Shown piece after piece: positions 30,894-39,536 of a stretch of DNA of 64,000 bases (position 1 is the first letter of the stretch; each line of letters starts with the position of its first letter). Below the pieces are notes generated by a model. That model saw nothing but the letters and a program-made list of their open reading frames with translations, did not search any database and was not told where the DNA came from. Origin of the DNA: Sphingobacteriales bacterium 44-61 (GTDB lineage Bacteria; Bacteroidota; Bacteroidia; Chitinophagales; Chitinophagaceae); NCBI GenBank assembly GCA_001898405.1, contig MKTW01000004.1, forward strand, positions 198,156 to 262,155. Direction: 5' to 3'. Made by a program: the position numbers and the translations under genes.

Positions 30894-32297
30894 ATGAGTA
30901 AAGTTAAAACTGCTTTCTTCTGCCAAAACTGCGGATATGAAAGTGTTAAATGGGTTGGACAATGCCCTTCCTGCGGTCAATGGAATACGTTTGTTGAAGA
31001 ATTGATACAAAAAGATGTTAAGAACAATAACAGTTGGAAAGATTTCCAGGACGAAAAAAGAACACAGAAAACAATTGCCCTTCATGAAATAAAAAGCACA
31101 GAAGAAAAAAGATTACTGACACCTGATGCTGAATTGAACAGAGTGCTTGGCGGAGGTATTGTTCCCGGAAGTATCGTCTTGATCGCTGGTGAGCCAGGTA
31201 TTGGTAAATCGACACTCTTTCTTCAGATCGGTTTATCATTGGCCAATAGCACAGTACTTTATATAAGCGGAGAGGAAAGCGAACAACAGATAAAAATGCG
31301 CGCAGACCGTATTGCACTGGATGCAAATGCACGCAGCAAAGAAAATTTCTTTCTTCTTACAGAAACATCCACCCAGGTCATTTTCCAGGAAATAAAAAAA
31401 CTGAAACCGCAATTGGTAGTGGTTGATTCCGTGCAAACATTACAAACTCCTTTTATTGATTCTTCACCAGGGAGTGTATCTCAGATAAGGGAATGTACCG
31501 CTGAACTGCAGCGCTTTGCCAAGGAAACCAATACGCCTGTCTTTCTTATCGGTCATATCACCAAGGACGGGAGCATTGCCGGTCCGAAAATACTGGAGCA
31601 TATAGTGGATACAGTTCTCCAGTTCGAAGGCGACCGCCATTATGCTTACCGCATACTCCGCACATTGAAAAACCGCTTTGGAAGTACGTCTGAACTGGGC
31701 ATTTATGAGATGACAGACGGAGGCATGCGGGCAGTGACCAACCCAAGTGAGATCCTTATCACCCAAAAAGAAGATCAACTGAGCGGCATCGCTATTGCTG
31801 CTACTATTGAAGGTATGCGGCCTTTGTTGATAGAAGTGCAGGCGCTGGTCACTCAATCCGTGTATGGCACCCCGCAACGGACCGTCAGCGGTTTTGATCT
31901 CCGACGCCTTCAATTGTTGCTGGCCGTACTGGAAAAAAGAGGCGGCTTTCATTTTGGCGTAAAAGATGTTTTCCTGAATATCGCCGGAGGATTAAAAGTG
32001 GAAGACCCTTCTATTGACCTCGCCGTGCTTTGTGCTTTATTGTCTTCTTATGAAGATGCACCTTTACCGCAACATATCTGCTTTGCAGGTGAGGTAGGTT
32101 TAAGTGGTGAGATCAGGGCGGTGAACAGGATAGAGCAACGGATAGCGGAAGCAGAAAAGCTGGGATTTGAAAAGATCATTGTATCAAAATATAACCAGGC
32201 GTTCAGGCAGGCAAATCAAAAAGTGGCGAAACAAAAATTCAATATTGATATTATCCCGATGGGGAGGGTGGAAGAAGTGTACCAATACTTGTTTTAG
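30894..32297 (+). CDS. radA: DNA repair protein RadA
   Basis: RecA-like branch-migration ATPase of 467 aa working with RecA in recombination and in natural transformation. The N-terminal zinc finger is C10-x2-C13 and C24-x2-C27. Walker A is GEPGIGKST and a Walker B-type stretch is LVVVDSVQT. The KNRFG motif typical of RadA is present. The C-terminal Lon-protease-like domain (about 300-460) has GLSGEIRAV but, as in all RadA proteins, presumably no protease activity. An unstable ComF gene follows 112 nt downstream. Confidence 0.97.
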   Translation: MSKVKTAFFCQNCGYESVKWVGQCPSCGQWNTFVEELIQKDVKNNNSWKDFQDEKRTQKTIALHEIKSTEEKRLLTPDAELNRVLGGGIVPGSIVLIAGEPGIGKSTLFLQIGLSLANSTVLYISGEESEQQIKMRADRIALDANARSKENFFLLTETSTQVIFQEIKKLKPQLVVVDSVQTLQTPFIDSSPGSVSQIRECTAELQRFAKETNTPVFLIGHITKDGSIAGPKILEHIVDTVLQFEGDRHYAYRILRTLKNRFGSTSELGIYEMTDGGMRAVTNPSEILITQKEDQLSGIAIAATIEGMRPLLIEVQALVTQSVYGTPQRTVSGFDLRRLQLLLAVLEKRGGFHFGVKDVFLNIAGGLKVEDPSIDLAVLCALLSSYEDAPLPQHICFAGEVGLSGEIRAVNRIEQRIAEAEKLGFEKIIVSKYNQAFRQANQKVAKQKFNIDIIPMGRVEEVYQYLF

Positions 32298-32409
32298 ATA
32301 ATCAACGGTCCCGGTTCCGTTGATCGATTTCCATTTGTTGATAATCGGCCACTCAGTCATCGGGCAACGGTCAACATCGTTTATCCCAACCCCCCACCTA
32401 ACAGCTATC

Positions 32410-33108
32410 ATGATCAGCTTCCGGGAAATATCTGATTCTCTTCTTCACCTTTTTTTTCCGCACATCTGCAGCGGATGCGGCAGTGACATGCTTAATAAAG
32501 AATCCAATCTGTGCATGCGTTGCATCGAAAGATTACCGGCAACAGGCTTTGAAATTCAGGCGGATAACCCGGTAGAGAAAAAGTTTTGGGGGAGAATGCC
32601 CCTGCAATATGGCATGGCGCAGTATTATTTCACACCGCAATCGCTGCTGCAACATCTTATGCATTAGCTCAAATACAAAGGGGAGAAAGAATTGGGGCTA
32701 CAGCTTGGGCGGCTTATGGGCGATTCACTGAGGGCCGCCAACTGGTCGTTTATAGACGCTCTCATTCCCCTGCCACTTTTCCCTGATAAAGAAAGGCAAC
32801 GAGGTTATAACCAGGCAGCAGTCTTATGCGAAGGGATAGCAGAAAAACTGCAATTGCCGGTTATTTATGACGCTGTGGTCCGCCCTGCATTTACGGAAAC
32901 CCAAACCCGTAAAAACAGGATCGAGCGCTGGCAAAACATGGAAGGCCGTTTTGAACTTGCCCAACCAGGGCTTATACAGAAAAAGCACCTGTTGTTGGTC
33001 GACGATGTGATCACCACCGGCGCCACGCTTGAGGCTTGTGGCACAGAACTGTTAAAAGGGTATAACGTGCAGTTGAGCATTGCATCGCTTTCCTATGCCA
33101 GGAGATAA
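32410..33108 (+). pseudogene. comF: comF interrupted by an in-frame amber codon
   Basis: ComF-family phosphoribosyltransferase-like protein of DNA uptake. The whole 233-codon frame is intact except for one TAG at 32665-32667. It falls between LLQHLMH and LKYKGEKELG, where ComF proteins have Gln (HQLKYKG); TAG differs from CAG by one base. Both sides are clearly ComF: N-terminal zinc finger CSGCG and CMRC (upstream of the stop), then LIPLPLFPDKERQRGYNQA, QTRKNRIERWQNM and the PRPP-loop LLLVDDVITTGAT (downstream). No other damage is visible, so this is a very recent loss, an assembly or base-calling error, or suppression/readthrough. Confidence 0.88.
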
Positions 33109-33140
33109 GGAAGAAAAAAGAATAGCTTAGATTTGAGGCA

Positions 33141-34559
33141 ATGAAACGCCCCTTATCTTTTACATTCTCATCACCTTTCTTTTTTCCCTTATTCCTCTGT
33201 GTACTGGCATCACTATTACTTTTTGCCTGCAAAAAAGATAGCTTTATCACTTCCCGCGATGCCAGGATCTCTATAACCATCGATACACTGAAATATGATA
33301 CCGTGTTCACCAAACTGGGCTCGGTGACGCAATCTTTCAAGATCATCAATGAGAACAACCAAAAGCTACGCCTCTCATCTGTTAAACTAATGGGGGGCAA
33401 TTCTTCCGCCTATAAAATCAATATTGATGGAGTAGCTACTGAAGAGGCCAAAGATGTGGAACTGGAAGCCAATGATAGTGTATACGTTTTTGTGCAGGTA
33501 ACTGTTGACCCCAACAGTCAAAACCTGCCTTTTGTTATCCGCGACAGCATACAGGTAGCTTACAATGGAAATACACAGTTTGTGCAACTGGAAGCCTGGG
33601 GTCAGAACGCCCATTTTTTTCGCGATAAACATATAATCTCGGATGAAAGCTGGACCAATGACCTCCCCTATGTTATCCAGGGTTTCTTATTTATTGAAGC
33701 TGGCAAAAAACTCACGATCGAAAAAGGCTGCCGTATTTATTTGCATGCTGATGCCCCAGTGATAGTTGATGGTACGCTTATAGTGAACGGAGAAAAGGAC
33801 ACTGCTGACCGGGTTTATTTTACTGGCGACAGGCTGGATGAGCCTTATAAGGGTTTTCCCGCTGCCTGGCCTGGGATTTATTTCAGCCCTTTAAGCAAAG
33901 ACAATGTTCTTCAATATGCAATTATAAAAAACGCTTATCAGGCGCTTTCGCTGGAAGCACCATCTTCAAATGCCAGTCCGAAATTGCTATTGAAAGAATG
34001 CGTGATCGACAATGCTTATGATGCTGGAATATTGGCGCTTAATTCGAGCATTGTAGCGGAAAACTGCCTTATCAGCAATTGCGGAAAGAATATTTCGATA
34101 ACAGGTGGAGGTGATTATCAGTTTACACATTGCACAGCGGTCACCTATTCAAATGCTTACATTGATCATAAAAGCCCTGTCTTGTTTTTATCCAATGCAA
34201 CAAATGCAGGTACGGGTTCATTACAGGCAGTTTTCCGGAATTGCATTTTTTGGGGTGAAGGGGGCCTGGTAGATGACGAGGTGATAGTCAACCGTTCAGG
34301 TACGAATCCTTTCTCTGTTAATTTCGATTATAATCTTTGGAAAGTGAAGACTGCCCCCACAAATGTGACTGTCAATCATATTATTAATGATCAGCCACCT
34401 TTGTTTGACAGTATAAATGTGAGCAACCGGTATTTTAATTTCAGGCTAAAAGAATTTTCTCCGGCAATAGATGCCGGAACGCCCAGTTCAGTGCTGATTG
34501 ACCTTGATGGAAAGAGCAGACCGGTAGGTCTACCGGACCTGGGGTGCTTCGAAAAATAG
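33141..34559 (+). CDS. Beta-helix lipoprotein with choice-of-anchor Q-like C-terminus
   Basis: 472-residue surface or periplasmic lipoprotein. Signal peptide with lipobox LLFAC (Cys30), followed by KKDSF. The N-terminal half (about 35-180) has beta-sandwich strands and the later part (about 190-440) a right-handed parallel beta-helix pattern (TLIVNGEKDTADRVYFTGDR, LLLKECVIDNAYDAGILAL, CLISNCGKNISITGGGDYQ). It ends in SPAIDAGTPSSV ... GLPDLGCFE, the anchor-Q ending. It may bind or cut polysaccharide, but no catalytic residues are obvious. It lies 32 nt after comF. The downstream glutathione peroxidase has its own -7-like box. Confidence 0.82.
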   Translation: MKRPLSFTFSSPFFFPLFLCVLASLLLFACKKDSFITSRDARISITIDTLKYDTVFTKLGSVTQSFKIINENNQKLRLSSVKLMGGNSSAYKINIDGVATEEAKDVELEANDSVYVFVQVTVDPNSQNLPFVIRDSIQVAYNGNTQFVQLEAWGQNAHFFRDKHIISDESWTNDLPYVIQGFLFIEAGKKLTIEKGCRIYLHADAPVIVDGTLIVNGEKDTADRVYFTGDRLDEPYKGFPAAWPGIYFSPLSKDNVLQYAIIKNAYQALSLEAPSSNASPKLLLKECVIDNAYDAGILALNSSIVAENCLISNCGKNISITGGGDYQFTHCTAVTYSNAYIDHKSPVLFLSNATNAGTGSLQAVFRNCIFWGEGGLVDDEVIVNRSGTNPFSVNFDYNLWKVKTAPTNVTVNHIINDQPPLFDSINVSNRYFNFRLKEFSPAIDAGTPSSVLIDLDGKSRPVGLPDLGCFEK

Positions 34560-34585
34560 TAGTGATCGCTTTTTTAGAGTATTCG

Positions 34586-34593
34586 TAACTTTA
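34586..34593 (+). promoter_or_regulatory. -7-like box for the glutathione peroxidase gene
   Basis: TAACTTTA (7 of 8 to TAnnTTTG), 33 bases before the ATG at 34627. Confidence 0.4.
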
Positions 34594-34626
34594 GTCCCCT
34601 AATTATTCAACTCTAATCTCACAATC

Positions 34627-35145
34627 ATGAAAACCCTTTTGCTCACATTCCTGCTTTCCGTTACACTGGCCGGTAGCCCGATCTATGATTTCAAGGCTCC
34701 GGGGCTTGACGGAAAGACAATTGATTTCTCTGCTTTCAAAGGCAAAAAGATACTGATCGTTAACACGGCTTCCAAATGCGGTCTCACACCTCAGTATGAC
34801 GAGCTGGAAAAGCTCTATGAAGAACACAAAGACAAGCTTGTGATCGTAGGTTTTCCTGCCAACAATTTTGCGCAACAAGAGCCTGGCACCAACCAGGAGA
34901 TTGCTGAATTCTGTAAAAAGAATTATGGCGTCACATTCCCTGTTGCAGAAAAAGTATCTGTAAAAGGCGATGATATAGCGCCGATATTCAAATACCTGGT
35001 AGATGAGGCGGCTAAAAAAGGAATTAAGGACCCGATTACCTGGAATTTCACTAAGTTCCTGGTGGATGAGAAAGGCGAGCTGATAACGGTATTTAGTCCT
35101 AAGACTAAGCCTTTGAGTGAGGAGGTGTTGAAGTATCTTAATTGA
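34627..35145 (+). CDS. Exported glutathione peroxidase-like thiol peroxidase
   Basis: 172-residue peroxidase of the GPx fold that uses Cys rather than selenocysteine. A short signal-like start (MKTLLLTFLLSVTLAGS) suggests export to the periplasm. The catalytic Cys51 is in NTASKCGLTPQYDEL. The catalytic Gln is in QQEPGTNQE (Gln84) and the Trp in ITWNFTKFLVD, completing the catalytic set. It likely reduces peroxides with thioredoxin-type donors. A bidirectional terminator lies between it and the convergent small gene. Confidence 0.92.
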   Translation: MKTLLLTFLLSVTLAGSPIYDFKAPGLDGKTIDFSAFKGKKILIVNTASKCGLTPQYDELEKLYEEHKDKLVIVGFPANNFAQQEPGTNQEIAEFCKKNYGVTFPVAEKVSVKGDDIAPIFKYLVDEAAKKGIKDPITWNFTKFLVDEKGELITVFSPKTKPLSEEVLKYLN

Positions 35146-35222
35146 GTTGAAAAACTTCGATTAAAAGATATACGCTGTAAGTTTATAAAGGACGGTATCC
35201 AGAAGAAGTATTTAACTATAAG

Positions 35223-35250
35223 AAAGAGCCCTAGCGGCTCTTTTCTTTAT
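35223..35250. terminator. Terminator overlapping the stop codon of the convergent small gene
   Basis: AAAGAGCC-CTAGC-GGCTCTTT with a T-rich tail. The minus-strand stop of the small protein (35231-35233) falls in the loop, so one hairpin ends both convergent transcripts. Confidence 0.75.
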
Positions 35251-35422
35251 CGCTTTTTTTCATTTCCTCTATCCACTCTCTCGGTAGTCCATATTTTTCT
35301 ATTACCCTTTTTGAGGCTTCGTTACTTTTAACGAAGAAAGGATGGTTGCCATGATCTTTCATTTTAGGATCAATTATTCCGCTTTTAAATTTGATTCTAT
35401 TCTTTACTTCTGACATACCCAT
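35231..35422 (-). CDS. Small charged protein downstream of DUF6934
   Basis: 63 residues, unrecognised. The N-terminal half is basic with a short hydrophobic core; the C-terminal half is a predicted amphipathic helix (SNEASKRVIEKYGLPREWIEEMKKSDKEK). It starts 18 nt after the DUF6934 gene on the same strand, so they form a two-gene operon. Size, charge and pairing resemble a small antitoxin or regulator, but no DNA-binding motif is seen; this is inference. Start at the first or third Met (35422 or 35416) cannot be decided. Confidence 0.65.
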   Translation of the reverse strand: MGMSEVKNRIKFKSGIIDPKMKDHGNHPFFVKSNEASKRVIEKYGLPREWIEEMKKSDKEKSR

Positions 35423-35440
35423 TATTTTCGGTTTTTAAAA

Positions 35441-35896
35441 TTAGTTAATTTTTCTTCTACCTATAAAGGCTTTGAAGCGTCTGTTCTGCTCAAAAGGAAC
35501 GAGGCCCTCATTTTCAGCCAGGCCATATACTTCGAACAAAGGCGAGATTTCCTGCCAATATTTATTAATCCCTATCTGATAGAGGCGTGTTCTGGAGTCT
35601 GTGCTACCCTCTGAGTAAATAATAGCATCTGGAAAGAGGTTAGTAAATGAAATAACAGTTGCTGCTACAGTAATCAAGATTTGCTCAGCATCTTTATTAT
35701 TGCTTACAACGAAATCATCAATACTACCCGTTTCATTATTCCAATCACCAAAACTTAGATTGTAATAAGAAAAACCATGCGTTGAAATTTGAGAAAAGCG
35801 AACTATTTTCTTAATAATACCATTAGGCCCCTCACTATTAAATTCATACTCAAATTTATTTTGGTTAATCCTAAATTCGTATTGTTTGAGTTTCAT
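35441..35896 (-). CDS. DUF6934 family protein
   Basis: 151 residues. It shows the family pattern: an opening strand region YEFRINQNKFEYEFNSEGP, central YYNLSFGDWN then SIDDFVVSNNKDAEQ and ILITVAATVISFTNLFPDA, then SEGSTDSRTRLYQIGINKYW and a closing FEVYGL. Function unknown; members occur in a scattered way in Bacteroidota. The local DNA looks more AT-rich than its neighbours by eye, suggesting gain by transfer. It is followed after 18 nt by a small charged protein gene, and stands divergent from holB. Confidence 0.8.
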   Translation of the reverse strand: MKLKQYEFRINQNKFEYEFNSEGPNGIIKKIVRFSQISTHGFSYYNLSFGDWNNETGSIDDFVVSNNKDAEQILITVAATVISFTNLFPDAIIYSEGSTDSRTRLYQIGINKYWQEISPLFEVYGLAENEGLVPFEQNRRFKAFIGRRKIN

Positions 35897-35977
35897 ATTT
35901 CTATTCTCACTTCAGTTGAAATCAAGATCCAAATTAGATAGCTGTCGTCGCGAAACCTTGGGAAAAACACAAAACAT

Positions 35978-36006
35978 CCGGTGAAAATAACCAGCAAATT
36001 CACCGG
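35978..36006. repeat. Inverted repeat between DUF6934 and holB
   Basis: CCGGTGAA (35978-35985) and TTCACCGG (35999-36006) are perfect complements with a 13-nt loop, flanked by A-rich and T-rich ends. It may be an operator for the divergent genes or a terminator. Confidence 0.5.
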
Positions 36007-36065
36007 TTTTAAACGTACGCCTTCCTGTTATTCTGACTATTGAAAATATTTCTACACCCAAAACC

Positions 36066-36073
36066 TATCTTTG
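36066..36073 (+). promoter_or_regulatory. -7 box of holB, nearly leaderless
   Basis: TATCTTTG (exact TAnnTTTG) ends 6 bases before the ATG at 36080, so the mRNA leader is only a few bases long. Confidence 0.55.
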
Positions 36074-36079
36074 CCACCA

Positions 36080-37282
36080 ATGCAATTCTCCGATATCATA
36101 GGCCAGCAGGAATTGAAAAAGGAACTACCTGAATTGATGCAGGATAACCGTCTCGCTCATGCCCTTTTATTTCTTGGTAAAGAAGGGAACGGAGCTTTGC
36201 CATTGGCCCTGGCATTTGCCCAATTCGTGGTTTGCGAAAAGGTAAATGGAAAAAAAGCTGATCCCGGCCCATCCCTCTTTGGAGATCCGGAACCATCAAC
36301 CGCCAGCATTCGTCAAACCGATGCCTGCGGCGTTTGCCCTTCCTGCATTAAAGCAAAACAATACGTTCATCCGGATATTCATTTTTCTTATCCCGTTGTA
36401 ACCAAAAAAGCGGGGTCGCCTCCGATCAGTACGGACTATATTGCTGAATGGCGTGAATTCATTACCCAGTATCCGTATGGAAATGTATATGACTGGTTGC
36501 AGTTTATCGGCGCGGAAAATAAACAAGGCAATATCACAGCACACGAGTGTAATGATATCATCAGAAAACTGAACCTGAAGAGTTTTGAAAGTGAATACAA
36601 AGTACTGGTGATGTGGCTGCCTGAATACCTGGGCAATGAAGGCAATAAACTGCTGAAGCTGATCGAAGAGCCGCCAGCCAATACATTATTTATACTGGTT
36701 GCGGAAAATGAATCACTGATCCTGCAAACCATTCTAAGCCGTTGCCAACTGGTAAAGGTCCCGATGCTGGAACCGGCAGAGATTGAGCAGGCGCTGGTAA
36801 CACGGAATAATACCGATCCCGGCATCGCCAGGCAGGTGGCGGGAGTGAGTGAAGGAAATTACAGGGAAGCCCTGCAATTGTTACAGCATGCTGATGAAGA
36901 TTGGCAAAGCCTTTTGCGGGATTGGTTGAATGCGGTAATGAAAACCGGGCCTGTAGCCCAGGTGAAATGGGTGGATGAAATGAGCAAACTGGGCCGCGAA
37001 AAACAAAAACAGTTCCTTAGATACTTCAATCATTTGCTGGAGCAGTCGGTACGGCTAAGGGTGCTGGGCGAAGCAGCAGCGGCGCAGATCGGGGAAAAAG
37101 ACAGGGATTTTGCTATTAGGCTGAATAAGATCACGGGCATAGAACAGCAACAGGCGATCATCGAAGAGCTGGATAATGCAGCTTATTACATAGAAAGAAA
37201 TGCTAATGCGAAGATGCTTTTTCATGCATTGACGATTAAATTGTATCATATTATCCAGGACAAGATCGTACTGGGCGTATAG
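36080..37282 (+). CDS. holB: DNA polymerase III delta-prime subunit
   Basis: Clamp-loader subunit, 400 aa. I start at the ATG at 36080 because an in-frame TTG upstream lies within the promoter box. The N-terminal AAA+ domain begins QFSDIIGQQELKKEL, followed by NRLAHALLFLGKEGNGA (a P-loop position without a proper Walker A Lys, normal for delta-prime). The zinc finger is spread over CEK, ACGVCPSC. LIEEPPANTLFILV and the sensor-like LSRCQLVKVP follow. The C-terminal helices (about 290-400) form the clamp-loader collar. Confidence 0.93.
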   Translation: MQFSDIIGQQELKKELPELMQDNRLAHALLFLGKEGNGALPLALAFAQFVVCEKVNGKKADPGPSLFGDPEPSTASIRQTDACGVCPSCIKAKQYVHPDIHFSYPVVTKKAGSPPISTDYIAEWREFITQYPYGNVYDWLQFIGAENKQGNITAHECNDIIRKLNLKSFESEYKVLVMWLPEYLGNEGNKLLKLIEEPPANTLFILVAENESLILQTILSRCQLVKVPMLEPAEIEQALVTRNNTDPGIARQVAGVSEGNYREALQLLQHADEDWQSLLRDWLNAVMKTGPVAQVKWVDEMSKLGREKQKQFLRYFNHLLEQSVRLRVLGEAAAAQIGEKDRDFAIRLNKITGIEQQQAIIEELDNAAYYIERNANAKMLFHALTIKLYHIIQDKIVLGV

Positions 37283-37578
37283 CCCAACCAGGTCCGGAGC
37301 CATCGTGAAAGCCCAGGATATATAGCCGATTCAGGATAAAATTGTATTTTCGGGCTAAGAGGTGAGGTGTGAAAGAAAAAAGTGTTGTTTGAATTAGTGA
37401 ACCTGAGCCTATTAAGATTGAGTCGCGGATTATTCTCTATAATAGAACATCTTCTGATAAGCTGCCCATTTATTGGGCCAATTACTATGAGAAGAACTCG
37501 CTTTTGGGTGACTCGATATGCTTAGTAGACTCCTCACACAACACTTCCAACTAGTTTAATTTATTAATTGTCAACAGA
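37283..37578. other. Intergenic region, possible decayed coding remnant
   Basis: 296-nt gap after holB. One plus-strand frame (about 37399-37554) stays open for some 50 codons with a protein-like composition (KIESRIILYNR, LPIYWANYYEKN) but has no start codon and is preceded by a stop. It may be the remnant of a lost gene or chance. No other feature is visible. Confidence 0.3.
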
Positions 37579-38964
37579 ATGGGATGTACCAGTTGTGGTA
37601 CCGCCACTGGCGGTAAACCAGGCGGATGTAAGAGCAATGGAGGATGCAGCACAGGCGGGTGTAATAGAATGAACACCTATGACTGGCTGCACAATTTACC
37701 CATCGCCGACATAGATAGCAGTTGCAAGGTCATAGAAGTTAGTTTCAATAAAGGAACCCGGAAAGATTTTTTCCGCAATCCAACCCTTCAGCAATTCGAA
37801 AAAGGTGAGATGATTGCCGTGGAAGGCGTAAGCGGTTTTGACGTAGGGGAGGTTTCTCTCACCGGCGAGATCGTCCGCCTGCAGATGAAAAAACGCAATG
37901 CCCGGGAAGATAATCCTGAAATGAAGAAAGTGCTGAGAGTAGCGACCGACCGGGATATCGATATCATGAAGCAGAATAAGGCCCGGGAACCGGAAGCCGT
38001 GATCAGGAGCCGCGCCATTGCCAAACAACTGAAGCTGGACATGAAGATCAGCCAGGTGGAAATGCAGGCCGATGGTCGCAAAGCGACTTTCTTCTACATA
38101 GCTGATGGTCGCGTTGACTTTAGGGAACTGATCAAAGTCTATGCTTCTGAATTCAAAGTAAAGGTGGAAATGCGCCAGATCGGTGCAAGGCAGGAAGCAG
38201 GCAAGGTAGGCGGTATTGGCAGTTGCGGCCGCGAATTGTGCTGCAGCACCTGGCTGACCGATTTCAAATCAGTAAACACTGCCGCCGCACGTTACCAGAA
38301 CCTTTCCATCAACCAGACCAAGTTGAGCGGCCAATGCGGCCGGCTGAAATGCTGCCTCAACTACGAACTTGATACCTACCTTGATGCATTGCAGCATTTC
38401 CCCGATAACTGCGACCAAATTCAGGTAGCAAAAGGCAATGCTTACCTGATCAAAAAAGATATTTTCAAAAACCTGATGTGGTACACGCTGCCTGATAGCA
38501 CCAAGCAATACCCGCTCACGATTGAGCGCGTGTTGAAGATCAAATCACAGAACAGGCAGGGCATTATCCCTGAAGAACTGGAAGCAGTGGAAATCACTTC
38601 CAACAAACCAAAAGAAGTGGAACCCGAATTTGTGGATGTGGTAGGACAGATCAGTTTGCGCAGCCTGGAGAAAGCAGACAAGAAACGCAAGCAACAACAG
38701 CATCAGCCAAAAACACAAGGCCAGGGTCAACGTCCCCAGCAAAAGCAAGGCGGTGGACAACCACAGAAACAAGGCGGCCAGCAACAGGCAAAACCACAGC
38801 AAGGTCAACGCCCACAGCAAAACAGACCAGCACAACAGGCAGGTTCGCAGCAGGGTGGCCAGCATAAAGGACAACAGGGACAGCAGGGAAAAAAACCTCA
38901 GCACCCGCAGCGAAATCCTAATCAGCCCCGGCCTGGGCAGGAGCCAAAGAAGGATAATAAATAA
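37579..38964 (+). CDS. PSP1 domain protein with Cys-rich N-terminus and Gln/Gly-rich tail
   Basis: 461-residue member of the PSP1/RicT group. It opens with a Cys/Gly-rich stretch (MGCTSCGTATGG, then CNRMN near 28-32). The PSP1 domain has CGRELCCSTWL and GQCGRLKCCLNYE, Cys clusters that bind metal or Fe-S in RicT-type proteins of the RNase Y complex. The core spans about 40-340. The last 95 residues are low complexity, rich in Gln, Gly, Pro and Lys, with no fold. RNA or ribonucleoprotein association is likely. It follows holB and has a terminator right after it, so it is probably monocistronic. Confidence 0.85.
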   Translation: MGCTSCGTATGGKPGGCKSNGGCSTGGCNRMNTYDWLHNLPIADIDSSCKVIEVSFNKGTRKDFFRNPTLQQFEKGEMIAVEGVSGFDVGEVSLTGEIVRLQMKKRNAREDNPEMKKVLRVATDRDIDIMKQNKAREPEAVIRSRAIAKQLKLDMKISQVEMQADGRKATFFYIADGRVDFRELIKVYASEFKVKVEMRQIGARQEAGKVGGIGSCGRELCCSTWLTDFKSVNTAAARYQNLSINQTKLSGQCGRLKCCLNYELDTYLDALQHFPDNCDQIQVAKGNAYLIKKDIFKNLMWYTLPDSTKQYPLTIERVLKIKSQNRQGIIPEELEAVEITSNKPKEVEPEFVDVVGQISLRSLEKADKKRKQQQHQPKTQGQGQRPQQKQGGGQPQKQGGQQQAKPQQGQRPQQNRPAQQAGSQQGGQHKGQQGQQGKKPQHPQRNPNQPRPGQEPKKDNK

Positions 38965-38984
38965 GAAGATTTAAATATCAAATA

Positions 38985-39013
38985 AAAGGTGAGCTTACAG
39001 GTTCACCTTTATC
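38985..39013 (+). terminator. Rho-independent terminator after the PSP1 gene
   Basis: AAAGGTGA (38985-38992) pairs with TCACCTTT (39003-39010), followed by ATCTATT; 20 bases past the stop. Confidence 0.7.
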
Positions 39014-39150
39014 TATTAAGAGACAGTGAGTTCAATAAGCCCTGGCCAAAAGGGCATCTGATTTTGTTTTTTTCTCAAAAACCTACGTTGAAAACATCCA
39101 GGCCAAGCTATTAATCAAACCTATTTTGAGGGTAAGTTAATAATATAAGA

Positions 39151-39183
39151 AGTTGCCTGATTGGACAACTTTAACTAGGTTTG
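39151..39183 (+). promoter_or_regulatory. Promoter with embedded inverted repeat for the toxin-antitoxin pair
   Basis: TTG at 39153-39155 and TAGGTTTG at 39176-39183 (exact TAnnTTTG) with a 20-nt spacer. The inverted repeat AGTTG...CAACT (39151-39170) overlaps the -33 region and the spacer, a natural operator position for antitoxin autoregulation. The -7 box ends only 2 bases before the ATG. Confidence 0.5.
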
Positions 39184-39185
39184 TT

Positions 39186-39536
39186 ATGAAATATCGTGAA
39201 CTGTTTTTCTACAAGGATTATTTCCAGGGGTTTTTTGACAGGCAAACCATCAGTGCAAGAAAGAAAATACTTTGGACACTAAAGCTTATTGAGGAATTGG
39301 ACTTCATACCTGGTTCCTATTTTAAGCATCTCGCTAATACGGACGGCTTATATGAAATAAGAGTTCAACAAGGAAATAACATTTTCCGGATATTTTGTTT
39401 TTTCGATGAACATCAACTGATCGTTGTAGGTCATGGATTTCAGAAGAAAACACAAAAAACCCCTTCTGATGAAATAGCAAAAGCTTTAAAACATAAACAC
39501 CAGTACTATGAAGAAAAAAAACTTAACCAGTCTTGA
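39186..39536 (+). CDS. RelE/ParE-superfamily toxin, HigB-like (Gp49/DUF891 type)
   Basis: 116 residues from the ATG at 39186; an in-frame TTG further up would overlap the promoter. Core motifs are ARKKILWTLKLIEEL, then GLYEIRVQQGNNIFRIFCFFD and the family's VGHGFQKKTQKTPSDEI, the known fold of phage Gp49-like ribosome-dependent mRNA interferases. It likely cuts mRNA on the ribosome unless bound by the HTH antitoxin whose gene starts inside its last 29 nt. Toxin-first order, as in HigBA. Confidence 0.9.
   Translation: MKYRELFFYKDYFQGFFDRQTISARKKILWTLKLIEELDFIPGSYFKHLANTDGLYEIRVQQGNNIFRIFCFFDEHQLIVVGHGFQKKTQKTPSDEIAKALKHKHQYYEEKKLNQS

Noticed and set aside
32301-32324. Hairpin ATCAACGG/CCGTTGAT before comF as a terminator of radA
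   Set aside because: The stem is perfect but no T-run follows; it could be a weak repeat remnant, not listed as a terminator.
36071-36079. TTG start for holB three codons upstream
   Set aside because: The TTG is the end of the promoter box TATCTTTG, so it would not be transcribed.
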